A stretch of 64,000 nt of DNA from CAIXOA01 sp041653635 (GTDB taxonomy: Archaea > Micrarchaeota > Micrarchaeia > Anstonellales > Bilamarchaeaceae): positions 124,001 through 188,000 of the forward strand of contig JBAZFC010000001.1 in assembly GCA_041653635.1 (NCBI GenBank), read 5' to 3'. The notes beneath the pieces are model-generated. The model made no database searches. It was not told the origin of the DNA and saw only the letters and a program-made list of their open reading frames with translations. Of the stretch, positions 41,952 through 49,556 are shown one piece after another. The position numbers were made by a program, and so were the translations under genes. Within the stretch, counting starts at the first letter, position 1. The number at the start of each line of letters is the position of its first letter.

Positions 41952-42024
41952 AGCCCCGTCGTCTAGCGGTCAAGGATAGCGGGCTTTGGACCCGTGGACA
42001 CCGGTTCGAATCCGGTCGGGGCTA
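41952..42024 (+). tRNA. tRNA-Gln (anticodon TTG)
   Basis: Acceptor AGCCCCG pairs with CGGGGCT, D stem GTCT/GGAT, anticodon loop CTTTGGA (TTG), T stem ACCGG/CCGGT with loop TTCGAAT, discriminator A. The A1-T72 pair fits the archaeal GatDE recognition type. CCA is not encoded and no intron is seen. Confidence 0.93.
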
Positions 42025-42050
42025 AAACCCGACAGTCCGGCATCAGTATT

Positions 42051-42135
42051 TCCCGCATCGCGCGCGAATTTTCCCGCGGGAAAATGGCGCCCATTTTCGC
42101 AACTGCGAAAATCGGGAAGCGATGCAGATGCATGG
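42051..42135. repeat. Mutually exclusive hairpin element downstream of tRNA-Gln
   Basis: An outer stem GCATCGC/GCGATGC (42055-42061, 42119-42125) encloses three overlapping inverted repeats: TTTTCCCGCGGGAAAA (42069-42084), AAAATGG/CCATTTT around CGC (42081-42097) and ATTTTCGC/GCGAAAAT around AACT (42093-42112). Neighbouring repeats share bases, so the middle one excludes the outer two. The following GCGATGCAGAT..ATGGG matches the segment after tRNA-Arg. No coding potential is apparent. Confidence 0.6.
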
Positions 42136-42199
42136 GCTGGAGGGTTTTACGGTAACTATAGATTTATAAAGCCTTTCCGAGTAATATGTGTGTGAGAAA

Positions 42200-42523
42200 A
42201 TGGTTATGAAAGAGAAGGAAGCGCCCCAGAGGGAGGAAGCTTCCGAGCAGCTCAAGTTCATTCCGGTCCAGAACAGGGCCGGCTCAGTCGTTCCCATACG
42301 CATGGAGGACCTGGATTGTACTATTCATACTCTAAGCAGGCTCAATGAAAGGGTTGTGCACATGGCCGAGGGGCATGAGCACTTCAAGGACGTGCATTCC
42401 GCGTCATCGCATGCGCATTCCGTGGAGAAATGGGAGGCGCTCCCGATAAACGCCCATCACACTTCCGAGAAACACCACTATAACGAGCGCCTTTTTGAGA
42501 AGATAAAGAACATAGTGCCCTGA
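42200..42523 (+). CDS. Small His-rich protein
   Basis: 107 residues from ATG 42200 (GTGAG upstream; GTG 42188 and ATG 42206 are alternatives). A charged N-terminus is followed by a His-rich second half (HMAEGHEHFKDVH, SSHAHSVEKW, NAHHTSEKHHYNE), about a dozen histidines in 50 residues. Metal binding is plausible but not shown. No Cys clusters, signal peptide or TM. A TATA-like TTTATAAAG at 42162-42170 fits a promoter. Family not recognised. Confidence 0.65.
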   Translation: MVMKEKEAPQREEASEQLKFIPVQNRAGSVVPIRMEDLDCTIHTLSRLNERVVHMAEGHEHFKDVHSASSHAHSVEKWEALPINAHHTSEKHHYNERLFEKIKNIVP

Positions 42524-42546
42524 TTGGCTTCCGCGCGCAGGCCAAA

Positions 42547-43503
42547 TCATTCCATCTCTATTGTTGAGGGCGGCTTGTTTGTAATATCGTATACTACTCT
42601 TCCCACGCCGCGGATTTCGTTCGTAATCCTGGTGGAGATTTTTGATAAAACTTCATACGGGATTTCCGAGAAGTTTGCGGTCATTCCATCCAGACTGCGG
42701 ACGGCGCGGACAACCACCGTATATTTGTAGATTCTTTCATCACCTGCAACTCCGACAGTTTTAGAAGGCAAAACCGCGGCGAAATACTGCCAGGGGCGCT
42801 CCATTTTCTTTTGCGTGGATGCGCGGTCCAGCTCTTCCTCAACGATGAAGCAGGCGTCTTTTACAATTTCCAATTTTTCGCGGGAGATTTCGCCCACTAT
42901 CCTCACTGCGAGGCCGGGGCCGGGGAACGGCTGCCTCTCAAAGATGTAATCAGGGAGCCCCAATTCCTTGCCGAGCATCCTCACTTCGTGCTTGTACAGC
43001 TCGCGCAGGGGCTCGCATAACTTCAAATCCATGTCCTTGGGGAGGCCGCCCACATTGTGGTGGGATTTTATCGTCTGCCTTCCGCCGCCCCCGCTCTCAA
43101 TCCAGTCCGGGGCGATGGTCCCCTGGATGAGCACTTTTACTTTTTCCTTTTTCGCTATTTCCTCAAAAACACGGATGAATTGCTCGCCTATTATCTTCCT
43201 CTTCTGCTCTGGCTCGGAAATTCCCTCCAGCTTTTTTATGAAGCGCTCCTGCTCGGATGCGATGCGTATGGGGATGCCAACCTTGCCCGCGGCTTCCTCC
43301 ACGTGCTCTGCTTCATTTTTGCGCATGAAGCCCGTATCCACGAAGACGGCGACAAGTTGGTTGGGTACGGCTTTTGCGGCGAGCGTTGCGGCGACCATGG
43401 AATCCACGCCGCCGGAGACCGCGATGATGCATTTATCCTTTCCGACCGCCTTCCTTATGTCTTCCACCGCCTGCGGGATGAATTTCTTAGCGTCAAAAGC
43501 CAT
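42547..43503 (-). CDS. guaAB: GMP synthase subunit B (ATP pyrophosphatase)
   Basis: Archaeal split GMP synthase, B subunit: ATP-dependent conversion of XMP to GMP using ammonia from a separate glutaminase subunit. It has the PP-loop AVSGGVDSMVAATLAA (about residues 28-43), FVDTGFMRKNEAEHV, IQGTIAPDWIESGG, the RQPFPGPGLAVRIVG motif and the C-terminal dimerisation domain ending KPPSTIEME. 318 aa, as expected. No GuaAA glutaminase gene is nearby. A shared symmetric TATA element with endoQ lies upstream. Confidence 0.96.
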   Translation of the reverse strand: MAFDAKKFIPQAVEDIRKAVGKDKCIIAVSGGVDSMVAATLAAKAVPNQLVAVFVDTGFMRKNEAEHVEEAAGKVGIPIRIASEQERFIKKLEGISEPEQKRKIIGEQFIRVFEEIAKKEKVKVLIQGTIAPDWIESGGGGRQTIKSHHNVGGLPKDMDLKLCEPLRELYKHEVRMLGKELGLPDYIFERQPFPGPGLAVRIVGEISREKLEIVKDACFIVEEELDRASTQKKMERPWQYFAAVLPSKTVGVAGDERIYKYTVVVRAVRSLDGMTANFSEIPYEVLSKISTRITNEIRGVGRVVYDITNKPPSTIEME

Positions 43504-43553
43504 GGATTGATTTCGTGCGGGGATTTTAAATAAATGGCGGTTAAAATTGTGGC
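43504..43553. promoter_or_regulatory. Symmetric bidirectional promoter guaAB/endoQ
   Basis: 50-nt gap between divergent ATGs with one AT-rich core, ATTTTAAATAAAT (43523-43535), reading as a TATA box on both strands. Its centre is about 25-26 nt from each start codon, so both transcripts would be leaderless. Confidence 0.6.
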
Positions 43554-44783
43554 ATGCGTATTATCGCCGACCTTCACCTGCATTCAAAATATTCGCGCGC
43601 GACCAGTGGAAACTCGGATTTGGAGGGGCTCTCGGAATGGGCGCAGACAAAGGGGATTGGATTATTGGGGAGCGCGGACTTCACGCACCCGAAATGGCAG
43701 GGGGAACTGAAGAGGAAATTGAAGGATGAGGGCGGGGGGATTTTTTCCTATAAGAATACCAAATTCATGCTTACCACGGAAGTGAGCAACATATTTTACC
43801 GGAATGATGTGAACAAGAAGGTGCATAATATCCTCTTCGCGCCCTCCCTTGAAGTGGTGGAGCAGATTTCAGAGGGGCTGAAGAGGTTTGGAAAATTGGA
43901 GGAGGACGGGAGGCCCATGCTCAATATGGACATTATTGAGATGATGGAAATATTGAGGGGGATTTCCAGGGAAATTTATGTCATTCCTGCGCATGCGTGG
44001 ACGCCGTGGTTCGGGGTGTTCGGCTCCAAATCAGGGTTTAATTCTTTGGAGGAGGCGTTCGGGAAGTATGCAAAGGACATATTTGCATTGGAAACCGGAT
44101 TGTCCTCCGACCCTGCGATGAACTGGATGCTGAGCTCGCTGGACAGGATTAGTTTGATTTCCAATTCTGATTGCCATTCGCCGCAGAAACTGGGGAGGGA
44201 GGCGAATGTGTTTGAGATGGAGGAGTTGAGCTATAAAGCGGTGATGGATGCCATACGCACGGGAAAGGGCTTCCTAAAAACTTATGAGTTTTATCCGGAG
44301 GAGGGAAAATACCACTGGGACGGGCACCGCGAATGCAAGGTGAGGTTGGCGCCACAGGATGCGATGAAGATGGGGGACATGTGCCCCGTATGCAAGAAGA
44401 AGATGACTATAGGGGTGCTGCACCGGGTGGAATTGCTCGCGGACAGGAAGGAGGGGTTCGTGCCTCCGCATTCCGTCCCTTTTACGAGGTTGATTCCTCT
44501 AATGGAGATTGTCGCTTCTGTGCGGGATGCGGGCGTCGCAACAAAAGGGGTGCAGGAGGAGTATTTCAAGATAGTTAATTATTTTGGGAATGAATTCGCC
44601 GCACTGGAGGCGCCGGAAGAGAATCTCATCCTTGCTTCGGATAAAGTATTGGCAAAGGCGATAGTTAAGGCGCGGAGCGGGGAAGTGTACTGGAAGCCCG
44701 GCTACGATGGGGAATTCGGGGAGATGCGATGGGAGAAGCCGAAGGAGGACCCGAAGAGCCAGAAGAGCCTGATGGACTTCTAA
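43554..44783 (+). CDS. endoQ: Endonuclease Q (EndoQ), PHP-family repair nuclease
   Basis: EndoQ cuts DNA 5' of deaminated bases (hypoxanthine, uracil, xanthine) in Thermococcales and relatives. Here the PHP motif ADLHLHSKYSRATSGN opens the protein, SADFTHPKWQGELK and NSDCHSPQKLGREANVF supply further metal ligands, and a C4 zinc finger follows (C about residue 261, CPVCKKK about 281-287). The C-terminal part has the family AALEAPEENLILASD-like stretch. 409 aa, in the family's range. ATG 43554 lies at leaderless distance from the TATA core. Confidence 0.9.
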   Translation: MRIIADLHLHSKYSRATSGNSDLEGLSEWAQTKGIGLLGSADFTHPKWQGELKRKLKDEGGGIFSYKNTKFMLTTEVSNIFYRNDVNKKVHNILFAPSLEVVEQISEGLKRFGKLEEDGRPMLNMDIIEMMEILRGISREIYVIPAHAWTPWFGVFGSKSGFNSLEEAFGKYAKDIFALETGLSSDPAMNWMLSSLDRISLISNSDCHSPQKLGREANVFEMEELSYKAVMDAIRTGKGFLKTYEFYPEEGKYHWDGHRECKVRLAPQDAMKMGDMCPVCKKKMTIGVLHRVELLADRKEGFVPPHSVPFTRLIPLMEIVASVRDAGVATKGVQEEYFKIVNYFGNEFAALEAPEENLILASDKVLAKAIVKARSGEVYWKPGYDGEFGEMRWEKPKEDPKSQKSLMDF

Positions 44784-44842
44784 CACGCAAGGACACGGAC
44801 TAACAATATGTTTAAATAGGCTTCCCAGATGTATATTTTGTT

Positions 44843-45718
44843 ATGTCTAATGCAGCTGCAGCCACACGGGAAAGGGCAATTGCCTTTGCGATGAGGAAAG
44901 GGGAAACGCCTTTTGCGAAAGCGTTCATGGAATTGCCTCCGGAGAGGATGGGCGAAGCGGCAAGGCTTTTCAGGTTCCTTGAGAAAAAGAATGCGGAGGA
45001 CCCAAGGCGCAATTTATCCCCGCTCAAATACCTGCTTGCGCTCGCTGTTGAGAGCGCCAGGGAGAGGGTGGCTTTCTGCCTCGCTGGCGATTTCGCCAAA
45101 TTTGCATATGTTGCGATGGCGGAGGGCGGGGTGAAGGGCCCTGTGGAGAGGATAGGGGGCTCTCCCCAGCTCAGTGTAATAGATGTGGATGGCGACCTGA
45201 CGGTGTTGGCGGAACTGCTCTTCGGGGGCAATGTGATAAAGGACCGCTTCTCGGCAGATGCGAAGGTGTGCGCTTTTGACGAGCATGCGGGGACCGCATG
45301 CCAGATACAGATTTTCGGCTTCAAGGATGGAATCCTGGATATTGATGGCCAGAAGATGGCGAGAGGCGACTTAAGGACGCACACCATGGACGTGGTCGGG
45401 GTGGGGCTCCCGGTCCTGTCCCTGGGCCAGTTGGTCAGGCTGAAACTGTCCGGCGGGAATATGGGCAGGCTGGATGCGTTGAACCTCGTTTGTGCGCTCA
45501 GGATGGCGCAGAAGGCCGGCAGGAGCGGGGATATGGGCGGAACGCTGCAGGAGCAACTGGGCAAGCTTGATCTGCAGGAGAAAAATATGTTGAGGGTGGC
45601 GCTCATGCAGGCGGCAAAGGGCGCGAACGGGCATTTCGGGGGTTTGGTGCCCTACTATGGGCAGCCTGAGATAGAGAGCACGTGCCGGCAGGTTGAGGGG
45701 ATATGCCTCTCTTTTTAA
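44843..45718 (+). CDS. Unknown protein, possible nucleotidyltransferase-like C-terminal part
   Basis: 291 residues. An N-terminal helical domain (about 1-95) precedes an alpha/beta part (about 100-215) with the stretch VVGVGLPVLSLGQLVRLKLS followed by GRLDALNLVCALRMAQ. This pattern recalls the PV.s...Li..K....R.kD..Dl..L tail of MNT/AbiEii-type nucleotidyltransferases, but the catalytic GS..DxD pair is not convincingly present, so activity is doubtful. A TATA-like GTTTAAATAGG at 44810-44820 suggests a leaderless transcript. No partner toxin or antitoxin gene was recognised. Confidence 0.55.
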   Translation: MSNAAAATRERAIAFAMRKGETPFAKAFMELPPERMGEAARLFRFLEKKNAEDPRRNLSPLKYLLALAVESARERVAFCLAGDFAKFAYVAMAEGGVKGPVERIGGSPQLSVIDVDGDLTVLAELLFGGNVIKDRFSADAKVCAFDEHAGTACQIQIFGFKDGILDIDGQKMARGDLRTHTMDVVGVGLPVLSLGQLVRLKLSGGNMGRLDALNLVCALRMAQKAGRSGDMGGTLQEQLGKLDLQEKNMLRVALMQAAKGANGHFGGLVPYYGQPEIESTCRQVEGICLSF

Positions 45719-45741
45719 TCATTTTCTAGCAATCCTTAGGC

Positions 45742-47232
45742 ATGGAACTTCACGAGAGAATATATGAGTTGGCATTAACTCGCTCATTTTTTTATCCATC
45801 AAATGAGATTTACGGGCAGGTTTCGGGCTTCTATGATTATGGGCCCACGGGCTGGCAAATCAAGAGGAGGCTGCAGGCCTTATGGAGGAGGATGTTCATA
45901 CAAGAGGAGGGATTTTTGGAGGTGGAGTCCTCCATTGTCACTCCGGAAATAGTGTTGAAGGCGAGCGGGCACGTGGCTGAATTCACCGACCCGGTGGTGG
46001 AATGCGAGAAATGCCACACGAAGGTGCGGGCGGACCACCTTGTGGAATCAAAAATAGAATTCAAGTGGGACGGAAAGATGGAGACGATTACTGCGAAGAT
46101 TAGGGACAATGATATCAAATGCCCTTCCTGTGGAGGGAGGTTGTCTGATGCGTTTGCATCCAATCTTATGTTCCGCACCGGGATAGGGGCGAACCAGGAG
46201 GTTGCTTATTTGAGGCCGGAGACTGCTCAGGGCATATTTACGTCGTTTCCCCGGGTGTTCCGCAACCACGGGGCGAAGTTGCCCCTCGCGGTGGGACAGA
46301 TAGGGAGGAGCTTCAGGAACGAGATTTCCCCCCGCAGGAGCCTCGTGCGGATGAGGGAATTCACGCAGATGGAACTGGAATATTTCTTCAACCCGAAAGT
46401 GCCCACGATGGAGGGATTTGAGGGGATTAAGGACAAGAAGGTGCGGCTGCTTACAAGGGAGAGGCAGGAGGAGGACGGCGCGCCTGAGTGGGTTTCCGCG
46501 GAGGAGATTGTTGCGCGGGGGATAGCGAATGAGATTATGGCTTACTTTTTGGTCAAGGAATGGGATTACTATACTATCGCTGGCTTGAACCCGGAAGCGA
46601 TGTGGTTCAGGCATTTGAGGGAGGATGAGACGCCGCACTATTCCGAGAGCAACGTGGATTTGGAAGTGGAGACGTCGCACGGGATGGTGGAGATTGCGGG
46701 AAATGCGTATAGAACGGATTACGACTTGGGGAGGCACGGGGAGCTGAGCAAGAAGGAAATCTCTGTGTTTGCTGAAGAGACGAAGGAGAAGATTGTTCCG
46801 CACGTGGTGGAGGTTTCCATGGGAGTTGATAGGTTATTCTTCTGCATGCTTGAGCACTCCTTCAGGGAGAAGAGCAAGGAAAAGGATTGGGAATGGTTTG
46901 ATTTCGCGCCTTCGGTTGCGCCATACGACCTTTGCGTATTCCCTCTCATGAAAAAGGACGGGCTGAAGGAGAAGGCGGCTGGGATTGCGGCTTCCATGAG
47001 GGAGGCTGGGTTGGAGGCGTTCTTTTCCGAGAGTGGAAGCATAGGGAGGAGATATGCGAAGGCAGATGAAATTGGGGTCCCTTATGCGGTCACGATTGAT
47101 TACCAGACTTTAGAGGATGATTCGGTTACTATTAGATTTAGGAATGATGGAAAACAGGAGAGGGTTGCGGTGGAAAAATTGGTGGAAAAGGTAAAGAAAC
47201 TGAAGAAGGAAGGGAAATTGTCATTGGGGTGA
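45742..47232 (+). CDS. glyS: Glycyl-tRNA synthetase (eukaryal/archaeal alpha2 type)
   Basis: Class II synthetase. Seen: ARG-type opening ELALTRSFFYPSNEIYGQVS, GFYDYGPTGWQIKRRL, the PEIVLKASGHVAEFTDP motif, a zinc knuckle pair (CEKCHTK and CPSCGGR, about 86-135), motif 2 (FRNEISPRRSLVRMREFTQ) and motif 3 (GVDRLFFCMLEHSF), then the C-terminal anticodon-binding domain (about 385-490). At 496 aa it is shorter than typical archaeal GlyRS (about 570), with reduced insertions. Confidence 0.96.
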   Translation: MELHERIYELALTRSFFYPSNEIYGQVSGFYDYGPTGWQIKRRLQALWRRMFIQEEGFLEVESSIVTPEIVLKASGHVAEFTDPVVECEKCHTKVRADHLVESKIEFKWDGKMETITAKIRDNDIKCPSCGGRLSDAFASNLMFRTGIGANQEVAYLRPETAQGIFTSFPRVFRNHGAKLPLAVGQIGRSFRNEISPRRSLVRMREFTQMELEYFFNPKVPTMEGFEGIKDKKVRLLTRERQEEDGAPEWVSAEEIVARGIANEIMAYFLVKEWDYYTIAGLNPEAMWFRHLREDETPHYSESNVDLEVETSHGMVEIAGNAYRTDYDLGRHGELSKKEISVFAEETKEKIVPHVVEVSMGVDRLFFCMLEHSFREKSKEKDWEWFDFAPSVAPYDLCVFPLMKKDGLKEKAAGIAASMREAGLEAFFSESGSIGRRYAKADEIGVPYAVTIDYQTLEDDSVTIRFRNDGKQERVAVEKLVEKVKKLKKEGKLSLG

Positions 47233-47236
47233 GGGC

Positions 47237-47971
47237 ATGGAATATGGGCTTGTGGAACCGCATCAGTTTGTGAGTTATGTGGTGGAAGGCACGCTGTCAA
47301 AGGCGGACGCAACCCGCCTGTTGGGGGAGCAGGAAAGGCGGCACATTGAGCTCCTGAATAAATATGGCGAGGGTAGGAGAGCAGAGCGTACGGTTGCGGA
47401 TTATGCCCGGGCTAGGGCGGAAATAGCGGATGCCACCGTGAAAGAAGGGTGTGGAATATTGGAATTGCTTCCTACGCTGGTGAGGGATGGGATGCGAAGC
47501 CGGGAAAACGCGCTTGAGGCACTTGTGCGCGTGGAAGAACGCTATTTTGACGAACATAAAAGGAGATGGCCTGGCTGGAAGCCGGACGAGGAGACGGCGG
47601 CAAGGGCGAGGGACAGGTTCCGCAGGTCAAGGGAAGGGATAGTGGCAGCTGCGGCAGAACGGATGTCATGCAGAAGTTATGAGGATGGGATGGTGGAGGG
47701 CGTCAGGACCGGAAGGCTGAACCTGGACGAAGCCATTGTGACGCTGGAGACGCATATGCGGTGCGATCTAGGGGCGGTCAGCGGAGGAGCGATGCCAAGC
47801 GCTGCAGAATTGCAGGCTTCACAAGCAAGGTACGGGCCGGTTACAGAAAGGCTCAAGGCGGCTGCTGCGGAGTTCGCCAGCGCAAGCAGATTCGTACAAG
47901 GTGACAGGAATGCCAGGGTTAGGAGTGCTGCGCCCAAGGATGGGAGAATGGCAAGGGTTGTGAAGCAATGA
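47237..47971 (+). CDS. Unknown helical protein sharing a C-terminal motif with the next gene
   Basis: 244 residues, predicted mostly helical and Arg/Glu/Ala-rich; no TM or signal. Its C-terminus (SRFVQGDRNARVRSA...RMARV) matches that of the following gene (SRFVQQDRRARIRDA...RMERI). GGTGAGGGC lies directly before the ATG and overlaps the glyS stop, so it is the second gene of a glyS operon. Family not recognised; an adaptor or nucleic-acid-binding role is conceivable from the charge only. Confidence 0.6.
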   Translation: MEYGLVEPHQFVSYVVEGTLSKADATRLLGEQERRHIELLNKYGEGRRAERTVADYARARAEIADATVKEGCGILELLPTLVRDGMRSRENALEALVRVEERYFDEHKRRWPGWKPDEETAARARDRFRRSREGIVAAAAERMSCRSYEDGMVEGVRTGRLNLDEAIVTLETHMRCDLGAVSGGAMPSAAELQASQARYGPVTERLKAAAAEFASASRFVQGDRNARVRSAAPKDGRMARVVKQ

Positions 47972-48258
47972 GCGCAGCGGAAGAAGCAGATGCTCTGGTT
48001 TGCAAGGTGAGGGCCGGAAGGATCAGTGCGCGTGATGCCCTGCGCATACTTAAGAGGTTGGAAGAGGTTGCGAAACCGGAAGACGCGGAGGGAATGAAGC
48101 AGGCGAGGGCGATTATTGAGGATGCCATGGCAACAGTGCGTGAAATGGGTACCCTCCTGCGGCTTAGAACATTCCACAGCAGGTTTGTGCAACAGGACAG
48201 AAGGGCGAGGATAAGGGACGCTACCGCAGAAGGAAAGAGAATGGAAAGAATAGGATGA
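47968..48258 (+). CDS. Small helical protein sharing a C-terminal motif with the preceding gene
   Basis: 96 residues, helical and charged, starting with an ATGA overlap on the previous stop. The C-terminal ~30 residues (FHSRFVQQDRRARIRDATAE and GKRMERIG) repeat those of the upstream neighbour, which suggests a shared docking peptide or an old partial duplication. The rest is unlike it. It is convergent with the third ACT gene, 1 nt apart. No known family. Confidence 0.6.
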   Translation: MSAAEEADALVCKVRAGRISARDALRILKRLEEVAKPEDAEGMKQARAIIEDAMATVREMGTLLRLRTFHSRFVQQDRRARIRDATAEGKRMERIG

Positions 48259-48259
48259 T

Positions 48260-48661
48260 CTAATCCTTGATTCCTAGTGCGTCCTTCGCCAGGGAGAGGT
48301 GCGCCTCCACCGGCTTTATTGCCACTTCGGTGAATGCGTCGCTTGTTTTTCCGAGAATGTAGACGCTCTCCAAATCCACTTTCCTGTTGGAAAGCTTCCT
48401 TGTGAGCTTGCCCAGCTCTCCGGGCCTGTTCGGCATTTTAACAACAAGTATGTCTGAAACGGTCGTGCCCCTGATGCCCGGAACCTTCTCAAGCACCCTC
48501 TTTGCGGATGCCGGATCCTTGGTCACCAAACGGAAGACCGCGTTGGTTCCCTGGCCGTAGGCGGACACTGCCTCTATGTTCACGCCTGCGCCCCCCAGCG
48601 CCTCCGCGATGTTCGCGAGGGTCCCTATCCTGTTGTCCACGATTACGGTCATTTCCTTCAT
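48260..48661 (-). CDS. Tandem ACT-domain protein (paralog 3)
   Basis: 133 residues with two ACT domains (MKEMTVIVDNRIGTLANIAE...; MPNRPGELGKLTRKLSNRKV...). It is related to the two paralogs at 5-6 kb but more diverged. ATG 48661 is preceded by GGTGG; the longer frame to 48736 would run back through the initiator tRNA and is rejected. It starts only 22 nt after that tRNA, so tRNA and gene are probably transcribed together. Confidence 0.87.
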   Translation of the reverse strand: MKEMTVIVDNRIGTLANIAEALGGAGVNIEAVSAYGQGTNAVFRLVTKDPASAKRVLEKVPGIRGTTVSDILVVKMPNRPGELGKLTRKLSNRKVDLESVYILGKTSDAFTEVAIKPVEAHLSLAKDALGIKD

Positions 48662-48682
48662 GGGAACCACCTTACGGATGCA

Positions 48683-48757
48683 TAGCGGGAGGTGGATTTG
48701 AACCACCGATCTCTGGGTTATGAGCCCAGCGGGCACTCCAAGCTACCCTATCCCGCT
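48683..48757 (-). tRNA. Initiator tRNA-Met (anticodon CAT)
   Basis: Read on the minus strand: acceptor AGCGGGA/TCCCGCT with the A1-T72 pair typical of archaeal initiators, anticodon stem CTGGG/CCCAG with three G-C pairs next to loop CTCATAA, T loop TTCAAAT, discriminator A. CCA is not encoded. The A1-T72 pair and GGG/CCC stem support initiator rather than elongator identity. Confidence 0.92.
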
Positions 48758-48861
48758 TCAAATATTGACAGAAGTGATTCCTATTTTGAGCGACGCTCTT
48801 TTTAATTGTTCCACCTCTTATTTAATTCAAAATGACCTACGGCGATTGATAATAAAATCGC

Positions 48862-48910
48862 GGGGGTTATGAGTACCCTAGAGAGGAGGGGGTGTCCCCC
48901 TTCTTCTTGG
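48862..48910 (+). repeat. Two-hairpin repeat, copy A (5' of tRNA-Ser)
   Basis: GGGGGTTATGAGTACCC, then TAGAGAGGA, then GGGGG-TGT-CCCCC and TTCTTCTTGG. The same layout recurs at 49464 and 52379. It ends 4 nt before the tRNA-Ser 5' end and occupies the place where the TATA box would be, so it probably lies in the pre-tRNA leader. An AT-rich GATAATAAAA at 48847-48856 may be the promoter. Confidence 0.7.
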
Positions 48911-48914
48911 TGGT

Positions 48915-48999
48915 GCTGGGGTCGCCTAGTCCGGTAGGGCGGCAGCCTGCTAAGCTGTTCTCCCAAAAGGAGTCGAGGGTTCAAATCCCTCCCCCGGCG
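48915..48999 (+). tRNA. tRNA-Ser (anticodon GCT)
   Basis: Class II tRNA with a long variable arm (TTCTCCCAAAAGGAGTC). Acceptor GCTGGGG/CCCCGGC (one T-G pair), anticodon loop CTGCTAA (GCT), T stem GAGGG/CCCTC with loop TTCAAAT, discriminator G. CCA is not encoded. Confidence 0.93.
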
Positions 49000-49056
49000 T
49001 TCTTCTATCGGATAGTGTTAGCTAAAATAGAACGAATGTTATGTTTGGAATAACAG

Positions 49057-49410
49057 TTATCTGTTCTCGCACCTCAACTGCACATAAGTGTCCGTGCGGT
49101 CCTTCAGGTTCGCCTTCTCGTCATATGCGAAGAGCGCCACGTCGCACTTGTAGAGCTGTGGCATGGTGTTGTGGCTCGCATAAACCTTGATTTCCTTCTG
49201 GACGTATCCCCTCGGCTCAAGGATGCCCAGCCTGAACCTTCCGCTGTTCTGCAATTGCGTCTGGGAAAGGGAGAGCGAGGGCGGCAATTTTACTTCGGCC
49301 TCGTACCACATGGGCCTGTCCCTCGTGGAGTCTATCTTTATGACCAAATCCACGGAGTTTGACCTCCTTGCCGCAAGCGGGCCCGGGAATATTGTGAGTT
49401 CGGTTTTCAT
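49057..49410 (-). CDS. Small beta-sandwich (CARDB/Ig-like) protein
   Basis: 117 residues, predicted beta-rich (SVDLVIKIDSTRDRPMWYEA, VYASHNTMPQLYKCDVALF), with the rhythm of a CARDB/Ig-like fold. No signal peptide or TM. The 60304-60762 gene has a similar fold and pattern (ligand-less beta-sandwich, similar length), so both may belong to one small family. GGTGG lies 4 nt before the ATG. The role may be binding of partner proteins in the cytoplasm; not established. Confidence 0.55.
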   Translation of the reverse strand: MKTELTIFPGPLAARRSNSVDLVIKIDSTRDRPMWYEAEVKLPPSLSLSQTQLQNSGRFRLGILEPRGYVQKEIKVYASHNTMPQLYKCDVALFAYDEKANLKDRTDTYVQLRCENR

Positions 49411-49463
49411 GTTTCCACCCCTGGAGCAATATGCTGAATTGAGAATATAATACTTACTAATAT

Positions 49464-49514
49464 GGGGGGTTATGATTACCCTAAAGAGAAGGGGGACCTC
49501 CCCCTTCCTCTTGG
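49464..49514 (+). repeat. Two-hairpin repeat, copy B
   Basis: GGGGGGTTATGATTACCC, CTAAAGAGAA (overlap of one C), then GGGGG-ACCT-CCCCC stem region and TTCCTCTTGG. Loop bases differ from the other copies but both stems are kept. It is flanked by an inverted pair: ACTTACTAAT on the left (49452-49461) and ATTAGTAAT on the right (49521-49529). It lies between two divergent genes. Confidence 0.7.
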
Positions 49515-49556
49515 TGCCGGATTAGTAATATAAAGTATTGGCTGGAAGGGTTTTCC

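Noticed and set aside
48662..48736. N-terminal extension of the third ACT protein
   Set aside because: It would be translated from the initiator tRNA sequence; GGTGG and the paralog alignment set the start at 48661.
49452..49529. Transposon ends around repeat copy B
   Set aside because: An inverted pair is present but there is no transposase, and the other two copies lack these flanks, so mobility is not supported.
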